Positions 1 to 7,413 of a stretch of 37,485 nt of DNA are shown one piece after another. The first letter of the stretch is position 1. Each line of letters begins with the position of its first letter. The translations under genes were made by a program, and so were the position numbers. Source of the stretch: a virus. The notes beneath the pieces were generated by a model. It saw only the letters and a list, made by a program, of their open reading frames with translations, was not told the origin of the DNA and did no database searches. The stretch spans positions 1 to 37,485 of IMG/VR virus record IMGVR_UViG_3300048033_000553. One strand, 5' to 3'.

Positions 1-1
1 G

Positions 2-301
2 CAAGCGAGCCTATACATTGGCCGTGGATTTCTACAGCTCACCGGGAGAAACAATTATCGCTCGTTTGCATCTGATATGGGTGTGCCGGAGGTTATGACT
101 GACCCAGACTTGGTGGCGGACGATTACGCTTTTGAGACTGCTTTGTGGTTTTTCGAAAAGAATGACTTGTTTAAGATTGCCGATGAGGGCGTGACGGATG
201 ACGCAATCAAGCGCATAACGCGCCGCGTGAATGGCGGCTATCACGGGCTGGATGATCGAAGCCAACAGAGCAAGAAGATCCACACTTGGCTAATGGCCTA
301 G
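2..301 (+). CDS. GH19-type endolysin, C-terminal part (5' cut by window edge)
   Basis: Open from base 2 in the frame set by the complete copy at 36450-37070. The first residues read QASLYIGRGFLQLTGRNNY, the conserved GRG-QLTGRxNY segment of family 19 chitinase/lysozyme-like endolysins. The upstream catalytic-Glu part lies outside the window on this side. Compared with the full copy only two residues differ in the overlap (D for G after the EKN segment, Q for N near the C-terminus), while most nucleotide changes are synonymous. It is the same gene seen across the contig join, or a truncated duplicate. It hydrolyses peptidoglycan at lysis. Confidence 0.85.
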   Translation, partial: QASLYIGRGFLQLTGRNNYRSFASDMGVPEVMTDPDLVADDYAFETALWFFEKNDLFKIADEGVTDDAIKRITRRVNGGYHGLDDRSQQSKKIHTWLMA

Positions 302-319
302 TCTAGCTAGGTTAGCTAA

Positions 320-703
320 GTGCGGGTCCAAGATCAAAAGGCCAGCGCGGCAGTAGGCAGGGCGGGCGAGCATTTAGCACTCGCCCGGCTTTCGCTTGCT
401 GGCTATCTCTGCACCCTGTGCCAAATCAGAGACCACGATGCGTATATACAGACGGATACACGCACGCTCACATTGCAAGTAAAAAGCGCAAGCAAAACGC
501 ATGGGGTAGGGCAAAGGTACAAATTCTACACAGCAAAGAAGAGCGGGCAAAGGTCAGACGTTTATGCCTTTGTTGCGGTGGATCTGGATGCTGTAGTTTT
601 TCGCCGGGGCGACGAAATCTCCAAGACAACAACATATGTATATGAGTCGGAATTTCTAAACGAAAGCCATTCGATGCAAAAAACTCTGGGCAGCTTTAAA
701 TAG
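320..703 (+). CDS. PD-(D/E)XK endonuclease-like protein (left copy)
   Basis: 127 aa from a GTG start, 18 bases after the endolysin stop, with only a weak ribosome site. The N-terminus holds a helix with GRAGEHLALARL (candidate acidic residue E17), then RDHDAYIQ (D about residue 41) and LQVKSA (Q-x-K about residues 53-55). That order matches the small PD-(D/E)XK nuclease-like families (PDDEXK_5 type). The family links to DNA cleavage or Holliday-junction-like functions, but its role in a phage lysis operon is not known. The copy at 37089 differs at five residues, three of them (TDT versus MYE) in the hairpin between the putative catalytic D and K. Nuclease activity is inferred. Confidence 0.7.
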   Translation: MRVQDQKASAAVGRAGEHLALARLSLAGYLCTLCQIRDHDAYIQTDTRTLTLQVKSASKTHGVGQRYKFYTAKKSGQRSDVYAFVAVDLDAVVFRRGDEISKTTTYVYESEFLNESHSMQKTLGSFK

Positions 704-818
704 TGTCTTGCGGGTCGGTGTGGGTTTGACTACAAAGTCTGAGTGGGTGGCTCAACCGTAACCGTTTATTGGTTATCGCGTTACCGAATGTGCCAACATC
801 ACGCCACCCACACGACTA
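704..818. terminator. Structured convergent gap, possible bidirectional terminator
   Basis: This gap separates the + strand lysis operon from the - strand methyltransferase operon. It holds a perfect 9-bp inverted repeat, GTGGGTGGC at 743-751 and GCCACCCAC at 803-811. An inner imperfect stem has arms CGTAACC (757-763) and GGTTATC. A wider pair lies at 714-725 and 806-816. No T-tract follows on either strand, so a classic intrinsic terminator is not shown. Its placement between two gene ends makes transcription termination the simplest reading. Confidence 0.35.
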
Positions 819-929
819 CTAAAATATAATCCCCACCAACGTCATCAGGCCAGCGCCAGCAACGAAGCCAAAAATAGCTCCAATCAGACCGGCTGCGTTT
901 ATCATGCGCTCCATTTCTTTGTCACTCAT
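819..929 (-). CDS. 36-aa single-pass membrane protein
   Basis: Starts at an ATG at 929, inside the last codons of the methyltransferase gene (8-base overlap), and ends with TAG at 819. A GGAGAG ribosome site lies 5 bases upstream, inside the methyltransferase reading frame, so translation is probably coupled. The protein has a short charged N-terminus (MSDKEMERM) and one Gly/Ala/Ile-rich hydrophobic segment from about residue 11 to 36. It would be a tiny inner-membrane protein at the end of the accessory operon. No family recognised; holin-like or antiholin-like roles are possible but unsupported. Confidence 0.6.
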   Translation of the reverse strand: MSDKEMERMINAAGLIGAIFGFVAGAGLMTLVGIIF

Positions 930-2028
930 CTAAACTCTCCACCATTTGTATTCTTTCGCCAATCCAGCGCATCACTGGTACGGCCATTGAGTTGCCCATT
1001 GCTTTGTATCGAGGACCGTCCGGGCAGTCTTTAGCGGCCTTGTTGCGCCACGGTATCTGCGTGTAGTTATCAGGGAAGCCTTGCAGGCGCTCGCATTCTG
1101 TTGGGGTTAGGCGTCGTACTTGTGCGCCTTGTGAAATAGCATTTCTTGGCGCACCTTGTGGTCCTCTTATTAACGGCCCCATAAGCTCTTTCGCTCCGTT
1201 CAAGTCGTGGTCAATCCCAAATGCCACCGCTGGCGTCTTACTCTTATCCAGCGTTGGCGTGACTTCAGTTGACACGCTGTCGCCTTGGTTGGCGCTGTTT
1301 TGTGCGCCGAAGGCTATTGGCAATGTTTCTGTTGTCGGATCGTATTCGCTTCCCGTGCGAGTTGTAAGGCACTGAGCCACAACAGCCTCCGCTTCTACTC
1401 GCTCGTTGCCTGTGCGACTGAATGGAGCGCCTTGTGTAACTGTGGGGGCAGCTTCTTGCCCCGCTTCTCTGCGCGGTGCAGGATGCCCTGACATGCTTTC
1501 GCGCTCAAAAAGAACCGCTGCGGCACGTCGCCAGTCTCCAAGGTATCCGACAACGAACACACGGCGGCGTCTCTGGGCCACTCCGAAGTATTGAGCGTCA
1601 AGCACTCGGTAGGCGAACCCATACCCGAGCTGGCCCAGCGCCCCGAGGAAGGTTCCAAAATCCCGTCCTCGTTGGCTAGACAGGACGCCGGGGACGTTCT
1701 CCCAAACCAACCACTTGGGCTGATATTGTGCAGCAATGGCAAGATAGGTGAGCATGAGATTTCCCCTTGGGTCATCAAGTCCCTTGCGAAGTCCTGCGAC
1801 TGAGAAACTTTGGCAGGGGGTTCCTCCGACCAGAAGGTCAATTGATCTGTCAATGGGCCACTCCTTAAATTTCGTCATGTCGCCCAAGTTGGGGACATCT
1901 GGGTAATGATGCGCCAGCACGGCGCTCGGGAACTTTTCTATTTCGCTGAACCATTGCGGCTCCCAGCCAAGAGGATGCCATGCTGCGGTGGCCGCTTCAA
2001 CGCCAGAGCAAACTGAACCATATTTCAT
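922..2028 (-). CDS. C5-cytosine-specific DNA methyltransferase
   Basis: 368 aa with the standard C5 methyltransferase motifs in order: SAM-binding GSVCSGVEAA near residues 4-13 (motif I), GGTPCQSFS with catalytic Cys72 (IV), ENVPG 110-114 (VI), QRRRRVFVVG 152-161 (VIII), RRLTPTECERLQGFP (IX) and YKAMGNSMAVPV (X). The target recognition region lies between VIII and IX, about residues 170-310. It would methylate cytosine in the phage genome, most likely to block host restriction or mimic host methylation. Start ATG overlaps the stop of the HTH gene (ATGA). No partner restriction enzyme is seen. The target sequence cannot be read from the protein by eye. Confidence 0.95.
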   Translation of the reverse strand: MKYGSVCSGVEAATAAWHPLGWEPQWFSEIEKFPSAVLAHHYPDVPNLGDMTKFKEWPIDRSIDLLVGGTPCQSFSVAGLRKGLDDPRGNLMLTYLAIAAQYQPKWLVWENVPGVLSSQRGRDFGTFLGALGQLGYGFAYRVLDAQYFGVAQRRRRVFVVGYLGDWRRAAAVLFERESMSGHPAPRREAGQEAAPTVTQGAPFSRTGNERVEAEAVVAQCLTTRTGSEYDPTTETLPIAFGAQNSANQGDSVSTEVTPTLDKSKTPAVAFGIDHDLNGAKELMGPLIRGPQGAPRNAISQGAQVRRLTPTECERLQGFPDNYTQIPWRNKAAKDCPDGPRYKAMGNSMAVPVMRWIGERIQMVESLDE

Positions 2029-2792
2029 GCCTCATCCTCAAAGCAATTGTTCAACGGCTGAATAGGCTGCTTGCTGAATACCCAACGCCATTGGCGCTTG
2101 GTGTAGCCCGGCACTTCAACAAAGTCACGCACGCGGTATATCTTGTCAGCCTCCCACATCTTTTTGAGATAGCTTGACGTGCGCGGCACGCTATCGCCTA
2201 GAAGCTCTGCGGCCTCTGCTGCTGTCACACGCTGGTCGTAAGGTATGAGCGAGAACAGGCGGTTGCCTTGGTCGATGCTGTGCTGCTTCATTTTCTCAGC
2301 GGCAATCAACATTGACGGTGAGGTTGTTAACGGCCTACGCGGGCCAGACGGAAGCGGGTCACGCTTGCGCTGCCTGTACATGAGTGTTTCAAACTCCCAC
2401 AGGCAGTGGCCGTATGTAATCTCAAAGCGCTCATGCTTATCCGTAACGCCTTCTAGCTTTGCCTTCAGTCGCTCTGCTGCGTCTTTTGCATCTCGCGCTT
2501 TAGCACGTCGATTAGCGCTTGCTGCTCTTCCAGCCGCTGCTTCAAGTTTGGCCTCATCGCCGTCTTCTGCTCCGTCAGCATGATGCTCGTTATCCGCTCG
2601 AGGCGCCCGATAATGATCTGAGTTTGGTCCGTATTCACGGGGCTTCCTTTCCAGTTTGATGTTTAGCTTGCTAGTTATGCGGTGGACTGTTGAGCGCGAC
2701 ACGCGCAGCAAGTCTGCCACGTCGGCCTGGGACATGCCCTGCTCCGCGCAGTCGATGACGTGACGCGTGAGCGCCTCCGGGTCATACTTCAT
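2025..2792 (-). CDS. Helix-turn-helix DNA-binding protein
   Basis: 255 aa. Residues 1-45 form a clear resolvase/sigma-like HTH: GMSQADVADLLRVSRSTVHR. The middle (about 55-115) is a charged, low-complexity linker rich in Ala, Glu, Asp, Lys and Arg. The C-terminal third (about 180-245, AAEAAELLGDSVPRTSSYL then KIYRVRDF and WRWVF) looks like a second, winged-helix-type DNA-binding unit. Overlaps the methyltransferase (ATGA) and the zinc-motif gene upstream. It may regulate phage transcription or act in replication; I cannot place it in a named family. It is a good candidate reader of the recurring TGTTAAC sites. Confidence 0.75.
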   Translation of the reverse strand: MKYDPEALTRHVIDCAEQGMSQADVADLLRVSRSTVHRITSKLNIKLERKPREYGPNSDHYRAPRADNEHHADGAEDGDEAKLEAAAGRAASANRRAKARDAKDAAERLKAKLEGVTDKHERFEITYGHCLWEFETLMYRQRKRDPLPSGPRRPLTTSPSMLIAAEKMKQHSIDQGNRLFSLIPYDQRVTAAEAAELLGDSVPRTSSYLKKMWEADKIYRVRDFVEVPGYTKRQWRWVFSKQPIQPLNNCFEDEA

Positions 2793-3001
2793 TCGTCTTC
2801 CTCCTCTTCCTCTTCTTCCTCAGGCGGCGGGATCTCGCCCATGCCGCCGCACTCTGGACACGATACGGTCTCCATGATGATTTCGCCGATGTCGCGGCCC
2901 GCGTTGTGAGGGTATGCGTACCCCTCTTCTATAGTGCCCTCACCGTGGCACTCAGGGCACGCTACCAGCCTCGGTAAGATGGCCGCCCATGCTTCGCTCA
3001 T
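2789..3001 (-). CDS. Small DnaJ-type zinc-motif protein with acidic tail
   Basis: 70 aa. Two paired CxxC motifs of the DnaJ cysteine-rich type are visible: CPECHGEG at about residues 15-22 and CPECGGMG at about 48-55, which together can bind one zinc. The last 15 residues are almost all Glu/Asp after PPPEEE. Such small proteins are common in phage early regions; binding to a nucleic acid or a host protein is plausible. Overlaps its neighbours on both sides (ATGA-type), so it is part of one co-translated operon with the HTH and methyltransferase genes. Confidence 0.75.
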   Translation of the reverse strand: MSEAWAAILPRLVACPECHGEGTIEEGYAYPHNAGRDIGEIIMETVSCPECGGMGEIPPPEEEEEEEEDE

Positions 3002-3291
3002 GTCGAACCCTCCGTGCGCTCAGCGGCCAGCTCACCGCCGCAGGCGGCGTATCCGACTAGATCCACCCAGTTGTCGGCGTGGGCGGCGTTAGACTTGAGG
3101 CGCGCAATCTTGATCTGTGCGCACATAATTGCGCAATCGGCGGCGGACACCTCAACCCCCAGGTGGATGCTCCAGTACGCCGCAATTGTCGAGAAGTTTT
3201 CCTCCATGTCGCCGTGCGTCGCGGCGCGATCTTTCGTAATACATTCGCTCGCCATGTCGAGGATGTCGGAGCGTGAGTATGCTTTAGCCAT
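2998..3291 (-). CDS. DUF6378-type phage protein
   Basis: 97 aa, soluble and mostly helical. The arrangement with RAATHGDMEENF near residues 23-34, then AYWSIHLG and ARLKSNAAHADNWVDLVGYA, fits the DUF6378 family of small phage proteins, from memory of the pattern. The biochemical role of that family is not known. The C-terminus (ELAAERTEGS) is charged. Its start overlaps the stop of the small membrane gene upstream by 8 bases, and its end overlaps the zinc-motif gene. Confidence 0.7.
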   Translation of the reverse strand: MAKAYSRSDILDMASECITKDRAATHGDMEENFSTIAAYWSIHLGVEVSAADCAIMCAQIKIARLKSNAAHADNWVDLVGYAACGGELAAERTEGST

Positions 3292-3433
3292 GTGTGGTCT
3301 CCCAGTGTGTTGGACGCGCCTTCGGGCGCATTGTTTCGTCTGAAATATTAGCGGTTACCGTGCAGGCGATCAACAGCCCGCAGAGCGACGTCCAGATGGC
3401 GAGGATCGCCCAGTCTTGTTTCGTTGGCATCAT
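3284..3433 (-). CDS. 49-aa single-pass membrane protein
   Basis: ATG at 3433 (a second ATG follows at 3430) with a good GGGAGAG ribosome site 6 bases upstream, ending in TAA at 3284 inside the start of the DUF6378 gene (8-base overlap). The protein starts MMPTKQDW and has one hydrophobic helix, about residues 8-30 (AILAIWTSLCGLLIACTV), then a polar tail. Ribosome site, overlap and coding direction support a real gene. No family recognised. Confidence 0.6.
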   Translation of the reverse strand: MMPTKQDWAILAIWTSLCGLLIACTVTANISDETMRPKARPTHWETTHG

Positions 3434-3452
3434 GTTATGCTCTCCCTGTGGG

Positions 3453-3470
3453 CGGGGGCCGTAGCCCCCG
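3453..3470 (-). terminator. GC hairpin with UNCG tetraloop
   Basis: Perfect 7-bp stem CGGGGGC/GCCCCCG closing a 4-base loop that reads UACG on the - strand. It lies just after the stop of the 68-aa gene and before the ribosome site of the 49-aa gene. No U-tract follows. It could be a partial terminator or a 3' end/stability element in the operon mRNA. Confidence 0.5.
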
Positions 3471-3476
3471 GGTTGA

Positions 3477-3683
3477 TTAGGCGCCCCACATTTCTTTTGC
3501 GATTTGTTCGCCAGACTTGTTGGGGTTGCGGATCAATCGGTCGCTAATGCGCAACAATTCATCTTCATCTTTTGCGTAAATGCCGACGTTACCGTTTGAG
3601 TGCTGGACTGCGTAGCAGTCGTCACCAAAATCAACAATGATGTTTGCGCCTTCAAACGGAATTGCTGTCATCTTTAAAATCAT
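3477..3683 (-). CDS. 68-aa hypothetical protein
   Basis: Starts ATG at 3683 with a GGGAG ribosome site 8 bases upstream. No membrane helix. The sequence alternates beta-like segments (PFEGANIIVDFGDDCYAVQHSNGNVGIY) followed by a short helix (DEDELLRISDRLI), suggesting a small beta-rich fold. It is the first gene of the - strand accessory operon that ends with the C5 methyltransferase, and faces away from the + strand gene at 3812. No family recognised. Confidence 0.65.
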   Translation of the reverse strand: MILKMTAIPFEGANIIVDFGDDCYAVQHSNGNVGIYAKDEDELLRISDRLIRNPNKSGEQIAKEMWGA

Positions 3684-3712
3684 GTCCGTGTCTCCCTTGT
3701 TTCTGTCTATAC

Positions 3713-3730
3713 TGTTAACATAAGGCTAAC
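3713..3730 (+). promoter_or_regulatory. TGTTAAC-type element in divergent gap
   Basis: TGTTAACATAAGGCTAAC. It matches the element at 24432-24449 at 16 of 18 bases and contains two TAAC half-sites 11 bases apart. TGTTAACAT can be read as an extended -10 (TGnTAACAT) for the + strand gene at 3812. A TATAGA-like -10 for the - strand 68-aa gene starts a few bases away on the other strand. Operator or promoter is undecided. Confidence 0.55.
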
Positions 3731-3755
3731 ACACACGCCTTGCAAGCACAAAATG

Positions 3756-3782
3756 TTCACAAAGCAAAAAAAATGTTATAGG
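3756..3782 (+). promoter_or_regulatory. Candidate promoter for the 66-aa gene
   Basis: TTCACA (3756-3761) and TATAGG (3777-3782) are 15 bases apart, with TG one base before the -10 (extended -10). The spacer is A-rich. Transcription would begin about 20 bases upstream of the ATG at 3812. Sequence match only. Confidence 0.4.
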
Positions 3783-3811
3783 GTGCCAGGGTGACATTCA
3801 TGGAGGATCAC

Positions 3812-4012
3812 ATGCTCGACGATCAAACGAAAGAACTGGTGCGCAATCTCAACAATCCGCACCGCGTAACAAACATCATGGCGCTGTTCAAATTCTGCGA
3901 ACAGGCGGCCACGATCATACAGGAGCAGTCGGCTCAGCTGCACCAGCTGGCGGCGGACACGCTGAAGGCGCAGCCCGCTAAGACTGCGCCTAAAAAAGCT
4001 GCCAAGAAGTAG
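3812..4012 (+). CDS. 66-aa hypothetical protein with basic tail
   Basis: The start chosen is ATG at 3812 because a strong GGAGG lies 5 bases upstream; an upstream in-frame GTG at 3791 lacks a ribosome site. The protein begins MLDDQTKELVRNL, is helical in the middle (ATIIQEQSAQLHQLAADTL) and ends in a Lys/Ala-rich tail (KTAPKKAAKK) that could bind nucleic acid. It stands alone on the + strand between two - strand operons and converges on the large ejection-protein gene, 3 bases apart. Function unknown. Confidence 0.7.
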   Translation: MLDDQTKELVRNLNNPHRVTNIMALFKFCEQAATIIQEQSAQLHQLAADTLKAQPAKTAPKKAAKK

Positions 4013-4015
4013 CGT

Positions 4016-6349
4016 TTAGCGGGGGCCGGCGAGTAGCCTCAGAAGGTCGGGGTACGGCTCAACAATGGGCTCCGCTCCGGCTGGTTGCTGAGCAATTCCT
4101 GCGCCCAAAATCCCGCTAGTTACGGCGCCCCTGGTCGCCTGCCCGGTTTCTCGGGCTGCGGCTATTCCGGGGGCCGCGCGCTCCATAGCCTGCGCCTGGC
4201 GCATTAAATCGTCCGGCGTCATGCGGCGGGACAGGATCGGCGCCAGCTGCTCTTTAGCCCCCGCAATTCGGTCTGCTTGGGTTCCGCCGGTAAGGGCCAT
4301 TTCTGTTGCGGCAGCCACCGGGGCGTTTAGCAGACCTTGCTGGCCGATGCGCTCCCCCATACTTGGCCCGATAAGTTGCTTGAAGCGCTCTTCAACGAGC
4401 TGGCGTATCGCGGTTTTAGAATTTTGCGTGACGGTTGCTGACATCATCATCGCGTCGCCAGTGTTTCTGATCTGGCTTGAGAGCTTTTCAAACCCGACAT
4501 CACCCAACACCATGCGCAACTTGTCTGCCACAGCCCGAGTATTTAGCGTTCTAAGCGTTGCCAAAGCCTCTACCACTTCAGCGTCTGCTTTTCGGACAGG
4601 GCTGACCCTTGCGTTTGCGGCTATGTCTTCAATTTTGTTCCTCAGAGCTCTCCTGACCTGTTTGATCTCGACTGGCCCCATAGTCTCTAGAGCAATACTA
4701 ACCTGCTCTCGCGACATATTCGGGTTAAGAAGCCCGTCACCCAACTCGGCAGCCAGCCTCTGGTCTATGGCGTCCTTGCCGGCGGCGCGGGCGGCGGCAT
4801 ATGCCGGACTGACCTCGTCCACGGCCTGCCGGAGCTGCATCGCTTGCTTCAGAATTGCGCTATAATCTCCAAACCTGCCGGCCCTCTTGGCCGCTTCGGC
4901 GTCGTCGATAAGTGTTCGCGTTAAGTAATCAATAGACTTTACGGATGGAGGACGCATGACGGTGTATGTGCCATCCTCATTACTGGAGATCGTAAGTTCA
5001 TTTGCGTCAGATCTTTTCCTGATCTCATTTAAGGCGTCTTCACTTACAGCCGTAGGCAGCACAAAGTCTTCGTCGAAGCCTTCCCTGCGCATCAGGCGAG
5101 CGGCACGGTTCATCTCCTCCGGCTCTAATCGAGAGAACAGGTCCAGCACTCTATCGGACGCCTCTTCTCCCGGAAGGATCTCAACGTCGTATGCTTGCCC
5201 ATATAGATCGTAACGATCTTGCTTTGTGAGCTGCATGATCTGTCGCTGCTGACCTTCTAATGACTGCGGCTTTTCCGGCAGCTTCCCGAGGACGTCGTCG
5301 AGAGATCTGTTGAGATCGTCTGACGCCGCGCGAGACGTCTCGTTGAGGTTCTTCCTGATAATTGCGGCGCCGGGGCCGGGGGTGTTTGCTACCACGTCCA
5401 GCAGGTTTGACATATTTGGCCCTAGCGTAGAGATTGAGCCATATGGGGTGCCAGTGGAGGCCGCCAGAACGGCGCTTGAGCCGTCCGCCTCAATTGCGTC
5501 TTTGATAATCTTCTTCGCGTCGCCCTTTGCGCCAATGCTACGGATTTCAGCTTTGACCGGAGCCTCCGCTTTGAACCTGCTGATGCCGCCGGCGATTGCG
5601 CCAGCCAGCGGAGCAACGATACCAGCGGCAGTACCAAACACGCCACCGACTTGCGCCTGCCGTGCCGCTTCCTCCGCGCCACCCTCGCCGTAGCCGGCAA
5701 TTGCGCCCTCTGCTGCGCCCAATCCGCCGCCAACTCCGATACCTTGTAGCGCTCGGATTAAAGGGTTTTGGCTACTAATTAACTTATCAACGCCAGACGC
5801 TATACCCGTCGCTGCGCCAGTTGCCGTTCGAGCAAGGCCAGTTGCCGCCGGATACTGCGCCTCCTGTGATCCTATGGCTGCGCGGATAGTTTCCTCGCTG
5901 ATCGGTGGGTTTCCAGTAAACTGGCTGCCTAACTCGCTGGCCTTAGCCCCGCCCTGCGCAATGTACCCGCGCAATCCGAATAGACCTCCACCAACTCCGC
6001 TGGAAATAGCCGTCAGCCCCTCACCGACGACATCGCGGGACATTTCACCTCCCACAACTTTTTTGAAATCTCCGCCCTCGCGCATGATGCTGGTGATTGT
6101 GCCCTGATCCGCGGACACATATGCGCCCTCTGGGTTCACATAATTCATCTGCCGCGTCTTGCGGTCTTGCGTGATGTATCCGCCGTCCGGGTATTGCTTT
6201 AGCAGCGTGGAGCCCTCGGGGACGTTTATTGCGGAGGCCGAGGCTTCGGCCTCTCTCGCGCGCTCCATGAAGCGGGCGGCCGCGGAACTGTCGCCCGCCG
6301 CATGTGCCTGCCGCGCTTGGTCTCTTAACTGTGCTGCCGTGGAGGCCAT
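4016..6349 (-). CDS. Large internal virion / DNA-ejection protein
   Basis: 777 aa, last gene of the virion operon. The first 45 residues form a charged helix (AAQLRDQARQAHAAGDSSAAARF). Two long Gly/Ala-rich hydrophobic stretches follow, about 110-135 (VGGGLFGLRGYIA) and 200-255 (GIGVGGGLGAAEGAIAGY, then GIVAPLAGAIAGG), of the type able to insert in membranes. The rest is mostly helical and polar. Size, composition and position beside two other Ala/Gln-rich proteins after the tail genes fit the ejection proteins of podoviruses (P22 gp16/gp20, T7 gp15/16 in role). No catalytic motif seen. Family assignment is by context. Confidence 0.65.
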   Translation of the reverse strand: MASTAAQLRDQARQAHAAGDSSAAARFMERAREAEASASAINVPEGSTLLKQYPDGGYITQDRKTRQMNYVNPEGAYVSADQGTITSIMREGGDFKKVVGGEMSRDVVGEGLTAISSGVGGGLFGLRGYIAQGGAKASELGSQFTGNPPISEETIRAAIGSQEAQYPAATGLARTATGAATGIASGVDKLISSQNPLIRALQGIGVGGGLGAAEGAIAGYGEGGAEEAARQAQVGGVFGTAAGIVAPLAGAIAGGISRFKAEAPVKAEIRSIGAKGDAKKIIKDAIEADGSSAVLAASTGTPYGSISTLGPNMSNLLDVVANTPGPGAAIIRKNLNETSRAASDDLNRSLDDVLGKLPEKPQSLEGQQRQIMQLTKQDRYDLYGQAYDVEILPGEEASDRVLDLFSRLEPEEMNRAARLMRREGFDEDFVLPTAVSEDALNEIRKRSDANELTISSNEDGTYTVMRPPSVKSIDYLTRTLIDDAEAAKRAGRFGDYSAILKQAMQLRQAVDEVSPAYAAARAAGKDAIDQRLAAELGDGLLNPNMSREQVSIALETMGPVEIKQVRRALRNKIEDIAANARVSPVRKADAEVVEALATLRTLNTRAVADKLRMVLGDVGFEKLSSQIRNTGDAMMMSATVTQNSKTAIRQLVEERFKQLIGPSMGERIGQQGLLNAPVAAATEMALTGGTQADRIAGAKEQLAPILSRRMTPDDLMRQAQAMERAAPGIAAARETGQATRGAVTSGILGAGIAQQPAGAEPIVEPYPDLLRLLAGPR

Positions 6350-6358
6350 AGTAATCCC

Positions 6359-7411
6359 CTAGTTTGCTGGTGGAGTTGATGGCGGGTAAAGATTATCCAA
6401 TTCTTCATCGCTAAGCGGATCTGTCGAACCGCCCTGCGGACCTTGCCCCGGAGTGTAGATCATCTCGTCGGGGATGCTCTCCCCTTGCAGCCTGCGGGAA
6501 AAAATATCAACGTAGAAGCGCAGCTCCTTGAGTGAGTTTACATAATCTCCGTAGCTCTGCATCTGGCCGAGGCGCGCGTAGGCTTGCTCGGCCTTCAAGC
6601 CTTCCAGCTCGGTGATTTGGCCGGCGCCCTTTAGCTTTTCAAACCCCTCCAAGAACACTTCACCACGCACCTGCTTTATCATCTCGTTAACTCGGGCAAC
6701 ATTCGCGTCGAGGCCAATGTTTGAGGCAAACCCCCGGACAATGCCTTCAAAGCCCAGAGCGTCTTCCAAGTTTGGGTCATTAATCAGCGCGTCAATACGC
6801 GCCATGAGTGCCGCTTTACCTTGAATACTTGTCTTCTCAGTCTTCTGGCGCTCCAGCTCCTCGATCATTAGCCTAGCCGCCGGCCCCTCTATGAGCCCCG
6901 CAGCCGCCGCGTTAAGTATCGCCTCACGGCTGGCCAGTCCACCGCCTAGAAGCTGATTGCGCTGCTCCGCCGCCTTAGCCTTGCGCTGCATGTCGACCTG
7001 CTCGTTGAACCGGCCGAGCAAAGCGTTGAAGTTTCCACCCTGCCGACCCGCCAGCGATGCCCCTGCGTCAGATAATGCAGAAAACGCCAACATCCGGCGC
7101 TGCGTTTTGCTCAGGTTCGCGTATGGATCTGCCGGGGTCGTCGTTTGCGGCGCCAGAAGCTGCTGGAGTGTTGCCGCGCCGCTTGTGTTTTGTGCAGCCA
7201 AAGGCGCAGCGGTGGTATCTACGATTGGCGCGGCCTCGACGACTGTCGCAGCGACAGGGTCCATAGTCGGCGCGGGATCTTCCGCCGCTGACCCGTACCC
7301 CAATTCCTCGATCTCATTAGGAAGCATCAATGTGCCCACCTTGACGCCGGTCATGTCCTTGTTCATGGCCTTCATCCGGTCGATGTCTTCCTGCGTGAAT
7401 AGTCTTTCCAT
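6359..7411 (-). CDS. Putative internal virion / ejection protein
   Basis: 350 aa. The N-terminal 30 residues include a helix with TQEDIDRMKAMNKDM. A Pro/Ala/Thr-rich linker spans about 45-100, followed by a helical region starting at NLSKTQRRMLAFSALSDAG with GGNFNALLGRF and a long coiled-coil-like segment (about 135-300). The tail is acidic and Pro-rich (DPLSDEELDNLYPPS). Immediately downstream of the Gln/Ala-rich protein and upstream of the 777-aa protein, it probably belongs to the same set of capsid-internal proteins delivered with DNA. No named family recognised. Confidence 0.6.
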   Translation of the reverse strand: MERLFTQEDIDRMKAMNKDMTGVKVGTLMLPNEIEELGYGSAAEDPAPTMDPVAATVVEAAPIVDTTAAPLAAQNTSGAATLQQLLAPQTTTPADPYANLSKTQRRMLAFSALSDAGASLAGRQGGNFNALLGRFNEQVDMQRKAKAAEQRNQLLGGGLASREAILNAAAAGLIEGPAARLMIEELERQKTEKTSIQGKAALMARIDALINDPNLEDALGFEGIVRGFASNIGLDANVARVNEMIKQVRGEVFLEGFEKLKGAGQITELEGLKAEQAYARLGQMQSYGDYVNSLKELRFYVDIFSRRLQGESIPDEMIYTPGQGPQGGSTDPLSDEELDNLYPPSTPPAN

Positions 7412-7413
7412 GT

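Larger units (their letters stand above)
1..716. repeat. Left copy of imperfect terminal direct repeat
   Basis: Bases 1-716 align without gaps to 36770-37485 (offset 36769). I count about 45 substitutions by eye, roughly 94% identity. Most changes fall in third codon positions, and the last 115 bases (602-716) are identical. The repeat carries the 3' part of the endolysin gene and the whole PD-(D/E)XK gene. It most likely marks closure of a circular or terminally redundant genome of about 36,769 bp assembled from a mixed population. A true tandem duplication is the alternative. Confidence 0.9.

Noticed and set aside
743-811. tRNA-like folding (7-9 bp outer stem, about 70 bases)
   Set aside because: Too short, no TTCRA loop in the T-arm position, no usable anticodon arm; treated as a hairpin structure only.
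4221-4865. 214-aa + strand frame opposite the 777-aa ejection protein
   Set aside because: No ribosome site, composition typical of antisense shadows, and no neighbour on the + strand.
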